Shown here in pieces: positions 1-4,039 of a stretch of 9,053 nucleotides of DNA. Made by a program: the position numbers and the translations under genes. The notes under the pieces are model-generated. The model had not been told where the DNA came from. It saw only the letters and a program-made list of their open reading frames with translations, and ran no database searches. This DNA comes from an uncultured Collinsella sp. (GTDB lineage Bacteria; Actinomycetota; Coriobacteriia; Coriobacteriales; Coriobacteriaceae). The stretch covers positions 1 to 9,053 of the forward strand of contig USPH01000038.1 in NCBI GenBank assembly GCA_900556515.1. The letters run 5' to 3'. Within the stretch, counting starts at the first letter, position 1. The number at the start of each line of letters is the position of its first letter.

Positions 1-31
1 GTCGGCAGCGTCAGATGTGTATAAGAGACAG
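1..31 (+). other. Nextera sequencing adapter with Tn5 mosaic end (non-genomic)
   Basis: The first 31 bases match the Illumina Nextera read-1 transposase adapter, lacking only its first two bases. Bases 13-31 are the 19-bp Tn5 mosaic end (AGATGTGTATAAGAGACAG). Genomic sequence therefore starts at about base 32. This is library adapter left on an assembled contig, not a natural Tn5 insertion: no transposon sequence follows, and the adapter-specific part precedes the mosaic end. Any reading frame using these bases is spurious. Confidence 0.97.
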
Positions 32-351
32 GTCACCATGTCGGTCACAGGCCCGCTAGTGCCCTGTGGCTGCGCATTGATAACCAGGGTTGCGACAATG
101 GCAATGAGCGCGATGGCACCTACGACGCCGGCGGCAATACCGCGTCGAATCAGCTTTTTGCGTCGACGTTCGGCACGTTTTGCCTTGAGCTTGGCGTATG
201 CCTCTTCATCGGAAATCTCGGCCGCATCGTTCGCGCGTCCGTTCTGCTTATCGGCATGTACGTTTGTAATCAGAGGAATCGTTTCGGTGACATCTTCGGG
301 CATGTGCTCGGAATCATCGGGGTCCGGGGTGATTGTGGGGACATTCGACAT
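32..351 (-). CDS. Single-pass membrane protein, N-terminal part only (3' end lost at contig end)
   Basis: 106 complete codons are visible from ATG at 351, and the frame is still open where adapter sequence begins. A good Shine-Dalgarno (AAAGGAG, complement of 357-363) lies 5 bases before the ATG, after TATA-rich sequence. Residues 1-50 are acidic and Pro/Thr-rich. Residues 53-70 are very basic (KLKAKRAERRRKKLIRR). Residues 71-92 form a clear hydrophobic segment (GIAAGVVGAIALIAIVATLV), followed by a short Gln/Pro/Gly/Thr-rich stretch. The positive-inside rule puts the N terminus in the cytoplasm and the missing C-terminal domain outside the cell. The part that would define the function is lost. 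A membrane-anchored adaptor of the HlyD/MacA type, in which such a tail and single anchor precede the extracellular domain, is one guess. I do not recognise the family with confidence. It lies 132 bases downstream of the L,D-transpeptidase stop on the same strand, with hairpins between. Confidence 0.7.
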
Positions 352-385
352 AGCGTCTCCTTTATAGAAAGTACCTCGATAAGTA

Positions 386-415
386 TATGCGCCCACCGGT
401 TGGGGCGGGCGCATA
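386..415 (-). terminator. Hairpin between L,D-transpeptidase gene and downstream membrane gene
   Basis: A perfect 9-bp inverted repeat (TATGCGCCC at 386-394, GGGCGCATA at 407-415) extends by two more G-C pairs after one mismatch, leaving a 6-base loop. It lies between the transpeptidase stop and the next start. On the minus strand it is followed by TACTTATCG, a weak U-tract, so it could be a poor terminator or an mRNA-stabilising structure. The stem is clear; the function is inferred. Confidence 0.45.
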
Positions 416-429
416 GGACGATTTCTTTC

Positions 430-458
430 GGAACTGTTAGATAGGATTCGGCAGTTCC
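430..458 (-). other. Second hairpin downstream of the L,D-transpeptidase gene
   Basis: GGAACTG at 430-436 pairs with CAGTTCC at 452-458, a 7-bp perfect stem with a 15-base loop, 25 bases past the transpeptidase stop. On the minus strand the following bases are GAAAGAAATC, with no U-run. It is therefore not a standard intrinsic terminator by itself. With the hairpin at 386-415 it may form the 3' end structure of the transpeptidase mRNA. Confidence 0.35.
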
Positions 459-483
459 ACGTTATTTGATGCCGCGCGTTGCA

Positions 484-2217
484 CTACGAGTGGACAACCA
501 CACACAGGCCGACTTTGATGCAGTCGTGAAGTGCCTTGGCGTCTGCCAGGCGCAGGTTGATGCAACCGTGGCTGCCGCACCACTTGTACGACTCGGCGTT
601 ATCGAAGCTCTTGTCGTTTTGCCAGGTGGCGTCGTGGAAGCCGATCATGTTGCCCTCAAACGGCATCCAGTAGCTCACCGGGCTCTCATATTTGGGTTTA
701 CCGGTCTCGGGGTCCTTGGCTCCGATCAGGGTGCTGCCGCCGTCGTTGCTGTTGATTTGCCACACACCCTCGGGGGTGGCGTCTTCGCCCGGTTTGCCGG
801 AAATAAAGTTGGCCTCCCACACGATATTGCCGCTCTCGTCATAGTAGCGCGCGTGCTGCTCGGACAGGTCGACGTCGATATACGCCTTCCAGTCGGGCTC
901 TCCCTTTGCGGTAAAGGTGTTGGCCTTCTGGGAGTACTTGATCTCGATCTCGCCGGTCTGCTTGTTGTTAATGGCGTCCTCGACCTGCTTGGCGAGCGAG
1001 CTGCTGTCGATGGACCAACCAAAGTCGCCGCCTTCGACGGCGCACTGCTTGCCATCGGCGCGCGTCCACCAACGAGTGGAGCCCACGGTATTAAAGCCGT
1101 TGGCGAGTTCGGCTGCCCAGCTGCTGATCTGCGACGTATCGAGCGTGGGGTTGGCCGGATCGGCAAAGCAGATCCACTGCAACACGGAGCTGCCATCAAC
1201 CTTGCCGGCATCCTCGCCGTTGAGCTTGAGGGTCACGTTGACGCCCAGGAAGTTGTTGGCGGCATCGCATGCGGCCTGAATCTGATCATCGGTCAGCGTT
1301 CCATTAAGCGGCTCATAGGCATCGTTGCCGAGCTTGGAAAGATCTACGGTCTCGGTCAGCGAGGCAAGCTCGAGCTCGGCGTACTTAATGACATGCTCGC
1401 GGTTGAGCTTTTCGTTGGAGCGCGCCTTCTCGACGGTAAACTTGCCGGCCTGCTCGTCATAGGAGCTATTGGCCTCGAACGTGCCCGAACGGCCCTCGTT
1501 AAACTCGTCGATGGCGGCGCCCAGATCCTCCTCAAACTGCTTTTGGTCAAAGGTGTCGGAGAGCATGGACAGGTCGACGTCTTGATCAAGATCGACTTCG
1601 TTGGGGGTGGCGGTTGTTTTGGTCTTGCCGCTTAAGGATTCCACAAGGCGGACCGGCCATACAAAGGCTTCGTTGTGGCTGATGATTTCTTTTGCGGCAG
1701 CTTCGCCGTCGACGATGGGCTCATCGGACTCGGGCTGATAGGTCCAGCTAAAGTCATCGCCTGTCACGGCGAGCTTATAGTGCTTCCATGCCGAATTGAC
1801 CTTGGTGGCGGCAGACGAAGCGTTGGAGAACGAGACGTCGACGCCGGCGATGGTGGTGTTGGGGTAGGCTACCTGCGAAAACGCTACGACGCCTACTATA
1901 TAGACAATGACGATTAGGCCCAGGACGACAAATAACGTCGTCTTTTTGCCCGACTTATTGTTCTCGGCGGGTTTGCGCGCGGGGCCGCGATCGCCTCGAG
2001 CGTGCGTGGGGGGCTGCTTGGGCGCATTGCCGTTTGCCTGGCGCCGCTGACGTTGTTGACGCTGCTGTCGCTGTTGGTTCGGGTGTTGGGAAGCGTTTGC
2101 TGCACTACGCTGCTGACCGTGGCTCGGCGCGATAGGACGCGGCGACTGAACGCCGCCGGTGTGCCTGCTCGGCTGCTGCGGATCGGGAATCAGTTGAGTT
2201 CGATCGTTTTGCGACAT
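484..2217 (-). CDS. Membrane-anchored L,D-transpeptidase (YkuD domain) with peptidoglycan-binding region
   Basis: 577 aa, ending in TAG. YkuD-family enzymes form 3-3 peptide cross-links in peptidoglycan, or attach substrates to it, through a catalytic cysteine outside the membrane. Here the C-terminal domain (about 455-577) has the signature SHGCINL, with the catalytic pair His550 and Cys552, and the upstream active-site histidine is in FHDATW (His528). Order: residues 1-90 are Gln/Pro/Arg-rich cytoplasmic tail, with a Q/R run near 48-60; about 95-115 is the membrane anchor (TLFVVLGLIVIVYIVGVVAF); about 120-440 resembles the PG_binding_4 type region that precedes YkuD in Gram-positive enzymes (AGVDVSFSNASSAATKV). 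Start choice: ATGs occur at 2226 and 2217. The only Shine-Dalgarno (AAGGA, 2228-2232) is 10 bases from 2217 but 1 base from 2226, so 2217 is preferred; the longer form would add MHT. It is preceded by its own promoter candidate. Family assignment is secure; the exact cross-linking role is inferred. Confidence 0.93.
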   Translation of the reverse strand: MSQNDRTQLIPDPQQPSRHTGGVQSPRPIAPSHGQQRSAANASQHPNQQRQQRQQRQRRQANGNAPKQPPTHARGDRGPARKPAENNKSGKKTTLFVVLGLIVIVYIVGVVAFSQVAYPNTTIAGVDVSFSNASSAATKVNSAWKHYKLAVTGDDFSWTYQPESDEPIVDGEAAAKEIISHNEAFVWPVRLVESLSGKTKTTATPNEVDLDQDVDLSMLSDTFDQKQFEEDLGAAIDEFNEGRSGTFEANSSYDEQAGKFTVEKARSNEKLNREHVIKYAELELASLTETVDLSKLGNDAYEPLNGTLTDDQIQAACDAANNFLGVNVTLKLNGEDAGKVDGSSVLQWICFADPANPTLDTSQISSWAAELANGFNTVGSTRWWTRADGKQCAVEGGDFGWSIDSSSLAKQVEDAINNKQTGEIEIKYSQKANTFTAKGEPDWKAYIDVDLSEQHARYYDESGNIVWEANFISGKPGEDATPEGVWQINSNDGGSTLIGAKDPETGKPKYESPVSYWMPFEGNMIGFHDATWQNDKSFDNAESYKWCGSHGCINLRLADAKALHDCIKVGLCVVVHS

Positions 2218-2227
2218 CGTATGCATA

Positions 2228-2232
2228 TCCTT
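2228..2232 (-). promoter_or_regulatory. Ribosome binding site deciding the L,D-transpeptidase start
   Basis: AAGGA on the minus strand, 10 bases before the ATG at 2217 and a single base before the alternative ATG at 2226. Spacing favours the inner start, though 10 bases is at the long end. Confidence 0.6.
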
Positions 2233-2274
2233 CGATTTTCGCCTTGCGGTTCATCGTGTTTTTACTGGGCTTGC

Positions 2275-2280
2275 ATTATA
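2275..2280 (-). promoter_or_regulatory. Candidate -10 box for the L,D-transpeptidase gene
   Basis: A perfect TATAAT on the minus strand, 57 bases upstream of the chosen start. The hexamer 17 bases further upstream (2298-2303, ACCACA) matches the -35 consensus at only three of six positions, so this would be a promoter with a good -10 and poor -35. A perfect consensus -10 in otherwise GC-rich DNA, just upstream of a gene, makes it credible. Confidence 0.5.
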
Positions 2281-2329
2281 GCGATTGCCCTACTGTTTGT
2301 GGTACGGAAACGGTGGCATTCGAAAGAGC

Positions 2330-2345
2330 TGGGACAAATGTCCCA
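2330..2345. promoter_or_regulatory. 16-bp palindrome TGGGACAAATGTCCCA (possible operator or hairpin)
   Basis: Perfect 7-bp arms (TGGGACA/TGTCCCA) around an AA centre, between the serine dehydratase stop (2367) and the transpeptidase -10 box (2275-2280). As DNA it resembles a dimeric regulator site about 50 bases upstream of the -10. As RNA on the minus strand it would be a 6-bp stem with an ATTT loop followed by GCTCTTTC, a possible weak terminator of the upstream gene. Sequence alone does not choose. Confidence 0.4.
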
Positions 2346-2366
2346 CTATCGAGTCGTTCAGGGTCA

Positions 2367-2831
2367 CTACCCGCACACACCGCATTTTGCACAGGCCGAA
2401 AGTGCGGCCGGAGCCTGCGCGATGCCGCCCTTTGCCGTCTCGCGCAGCGTTGCCGGCAACGCGTGACCCACCGAGAGCATGACATGTGCCATCTGGTCAA
2501 ACGGCACCAGGCTCTTAATGCCTGCGAGGGCGAGTTGTGCCGAGCTAAAGGCCGCTGCCACGCCGATGGCGTTGCGGTTTTGGCAGGGCACTTCCACGAG
2601 GCCACCGACGGGGTCACAAACGAGACCCAGCAGGTTACTTAGCGCGATGGAGCTGGCGTCGAGCGCCTGCTCGGGCGTGCCGCCGAGCATCTGCACCAGC
2701 GCGGCGGCTGCCATGGCGGCGGCGCTTCCGACTTCGGCCTGGCAGCCGCCCTCGGCGCCGGCAACGCAGGCGCTTGTGGTGAGGTTGAGGCCGATGGCGG
2801 CTGCGCAGTAGAGCGCGTCCATGACCTGTTC
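2367..2831 (-). pseudogene. sdaA: 3' fragment of iron-sulfur L-serine dehydratase (alpha domain), fused in frame to tig
   Basis: Residues ~299-452 of the chimeric frame match the C-terminal half of the alpha domain of 4Fe-4S L-serine dehydratase, which converts L-serine to pyruvate and ammonia. Clear landmarks are GAEGGCQAEVGSA (323-335), LVCDPVGGLVEVPCQNRNAIG (368-388) and the C-terminal SVGHALPATLRETAKGG (418-434). Cys328, Cys370 and Cys381 have spacings 42 and 11, the same as the three cluster-binding cysteines known in the Legionella enzyme (343, 385, 396). The N-terminal beta domain and first half of the alpha domain are missing, so this piece cannot be an active dehydratase alone. The protein ends in a Cys-rich tail (CAKCGVCG). 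The left boundary is approximate, because trigger factor and dehydratase similarity blur over residues 290-300. Confidence 0.85.
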
Positions 2832-3725
2832 GTCGTCGAGCTGCAGGCGCTCGGCGAGAGCGGAGACGCAACGGTTCTCCTTCTCGGCCGGGAGGCGGGA
2901 AGCCTTGTCCTGCTCGATCTCGATCTTGATGGCGTCGCGCATAGCGTCGATGCTGTCGAAGCCAAAGTCGGACTTGACGAGCTCGTCGGTGAGCTCGGGG
3001 GTGTTGCGGACCTTGATGCCCTTGACGGTGACCTCGACGGTGTGGGTCTCGGCCTCCTCGCCCTCCTCGACCTCGTCGGTCCAGGTGACGGTCTTGACGT
3101 CGTCAACGTTAGCGCCGATCAGGGCCTCGTTGAACTCCTTGGGGTTGCTGTCGCTACCGGCGATGAGCATGCGGCCCTCGGCGGCAAAGTTGTCGGCGTT
3201 CTCGACGGCCTTGAGGTCGACGGTGACGTAGTCCTCGGCCTCGACGGCGCGACCCTCGACGTCCTCGAAGGTGGCGCGGTAGTTGAGGAGCATCTCGACC
3301 TGGTTGTTGATCTCGGACTCGGTGACCTCCGCAGGGGGCATCTCGATCTCGACGGCGTCGAAGGAGGAGAGCTCAGCGGCGGGACGCAGGGAGAACTCGA
3401 CGGTGTAGGTGTAGTCCTCGTGATCCTTGGCGAGGTCGAGCTCCTTGTAGTCACCGCTCTTGGTAGGGACGATGTCCAGCTCGTTGAGGACGGCGGGCTC
3501 GTTGGCGGCGATCAGGTCGTTGGTGGCCTGAGCGAGGGTAGCCTCGGCGCCAAGTGCGGAGTCGATGACCGGACGGGGGGCCTTACCGGCGCGGAAGCCC
3601 GGGAAGCGGTACTTCTTGGCGGTGTCCTTGTAGGCCTTCTTGATCGCGGCGTCGACGTCGGCGGCCGGGATGGTGACCGTAGCGGTGAGCTTGGCGTCCT
3701 TGACGTCAGAAGCGGTGATGTTCAA
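2367..3725 (-). CDS. tig: Chimeric reading frame: trigger factor N-terminal and PPIase domains fused to serine dehydratase C-terminus
   Basis: 452 aa, no stop or frameshift at the join. Residues 1-~295 are trigger factor, the ribosome-bound chaperone and prolyl isomerase. The ribosome-docking signature GFRAGKAP is at 43-50; the FKBP-like PPIase region is about 160-240 (EDYVTVDLKAV... VEVTVKGIKVR); the C-terminal chaperone domain only begins (LTDELVKSDFGFDSIDAMRDAI, 245-266) and breaks off near SALAERL (288-294). From about 299 the protein is the end of L-serine dehydratase. A normal trigger factor has about 430-450 aa with an arm-forming C-terminal domain, absent here. Start: TTG at 3725, chosen because AGGAGG (3732-3737) lies 6 bases upstream; the ATG at 3740 lies upstream of that site, and the frame further upstream runs through the tRNA. 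tRNA-Leu precedes it by 90 bases. The clpP and clpX genes that often follow tig are absent. The chimera is probably a misjoin or deletion; each half's identity is firm. Confidence 0.85.
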   Translation of the reverse strand: MNITASDVKDAKLTATVTIPAADVDAAIKKAYKDTAKKYRFPGFRAGKAPRPVIDSALGAEATLAQATNDLIAANEPAVLNELDIVPTKSGDYKELDLAKDHEDYTYTVEFSLRPAAELSSFDAVEIEMPPAEVTESEINNQVEMLLNYRATFEDVEGRAVEAEDYVTVDLKAVENADNFAAEGRMLIAGSDSNPKEFNEALIGANVDDVKTVTWTDEVEEGEEAETHTVEVTVKGIKVRNTPELTDELVKSDFGFDSIDAMRDAIKIEIEQDKASRLPAEKENRCVSALAERLQLDDEQVMDALYCAAAIGLNLTTSACVAGAEGGCQAEVGSAAAMAAAALVQMLGGTPEQALDASSIALSNLLGLVCDPVGGLVEVPCQNRNAIGVAAAFSSAQLALAGIKSLVPFDQMAHVMLSVGHALPATLRETAKGGIAQAPAALSACAKCGVCG

Positions 3726-3731
3726 CACGTT

Positions 3732-3737
3732 CCTCCT
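3732..3737 (-). promoter_or_regulatory. Strong ribosome binding site fixing a TTG start for tig
   Basis: A perfect AGGAGG, 6 bases before TTG at 3725 and 3 bases before GTG at 3728. The ATG at 3740 overlaps this motif's upstream side and so cannot use it. TTG gives an N terminus MNITASDVKDAKLTATV, in register with the usual trigger factor start. Confidence 0.7.
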
Positions 3738-3782
3738 CATACTGCCCAGCTTATCTGAGGTGCTGGTACCTTTATGCAACAA

Positions 3783-3807
3783 GCGTCGCGAGGGCATAAG
3801 CCGACGC
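3783..3807 (-). terminator. Weak hairpin just after tRNA-Leu
   Basis: GCGTCG and CGACGC form a 6-bp stem with a 13-base loop that contains a further GGC-TTAT-GCC pairing, followed on the minus strand by TTGTTG. It starts 9 bases past the tRNA 3' end and may end or process the tRNA transcript before tig. The U-tract is poor. Confidence 0.25.
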
Positions 3808-3815
3808 GGGTGCGT

Positions 3816-3899
3816 TGGTGCGGGCGAAAGGACTCGAACCTTCACGGGAATCCCACCAGAACCTAAATCTGGCGCGTCTACCAATTCCGCCACGCCCGC
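3816..3899 (-). tRNA. tRNA-Leu (anticodon UAG), CCA encoded
   Basis: 84 bases including an encoded CCA end. The acceptor stem is GCGGGCG (3893-3899) paired with CGCCCGC (3820-3826), discriminator A. The anticodon stem CCAGA/TCTGG encloses loop TTTAGGT, giving anticodon UAG, which reads CUN leucine codons. The long variable arm with stem GGG-ATT-CCC is typical of class II leucine tRNAs, and the T loop is TTCGAGT. It is transcribed towards tig. Confidence 0.97.
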
Positions 3900-3918
3900 A
3901 TGAGCGCACAGACTAGGA

Positions 3919-3927
3919 ATGATAGCA
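3919..3927 (-). promoter_or_regulatory. Extended -10 promoter candidate for tRNA-Leu
   Basis: TGCTATCAT on the minus strand fits an extended -10 element (TGn + TATCAT), ending 19 bases before the tRNA 5' end, as expected for a stable RNA gene with a short leader. The hexamer 17 bases upstream is not a recognisable -35. Confidence 0.45.
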
Positions 3928-3985
3928 GATACGAACGGCAAGCGCACGCACACCTTTTACAAGCTCACGACCTCACCACGAGTGC

Positions 3986-4010
3986 AAAAGGCGGGACGAG
4001 TTGCCCCGCC
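3986..4010 (-). terminator. Intrinsic terminator of the molybdenum hydroxylase operon
   Basis: On the minus strand GGCGGGGC pairs with GTCCCGCC (8 bp, one G-U pair) around loop AACTC, followed directly by TTTT. It lies 29 bases past the TAA of the Mo/Fe-S subunit gene and separates this operon from tRNA-Leu. Confidence 0.85.
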
Positions 4011-4039
4011 CCGCCAATTACGACTTGTTCGCTGACCTG

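Noticed and set aside
13..31. Natural Tn5-type transposon end
   Set aside because: The 19-bp mosaic end is preceded by the Nextera read-1 adapter sequence and sits exactly at the contig edge, so it is library-derived.
466..1635. A 389-codon + strand open frame antisense to the L,D-transpeptidase
   Set aside because: Compositionally biased Val/Gly/Leu product with no motif. The minus frame carries the YkuD signature and a membrane anchor.
3042..3758. A 238-codon + strand open frame antisense to trigger factor
   Set aside because: Val/Gly/Leu/Asp-rich shadow of the trigger factor codons, without a ribosome binding site or domain.
3726..3953. A 76-codon N-terminal extension of the tig frame
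   Set aside because: It reads straight through tRNA-Leu, and the perfect Shine-Dalgarno places the real start at 3725.
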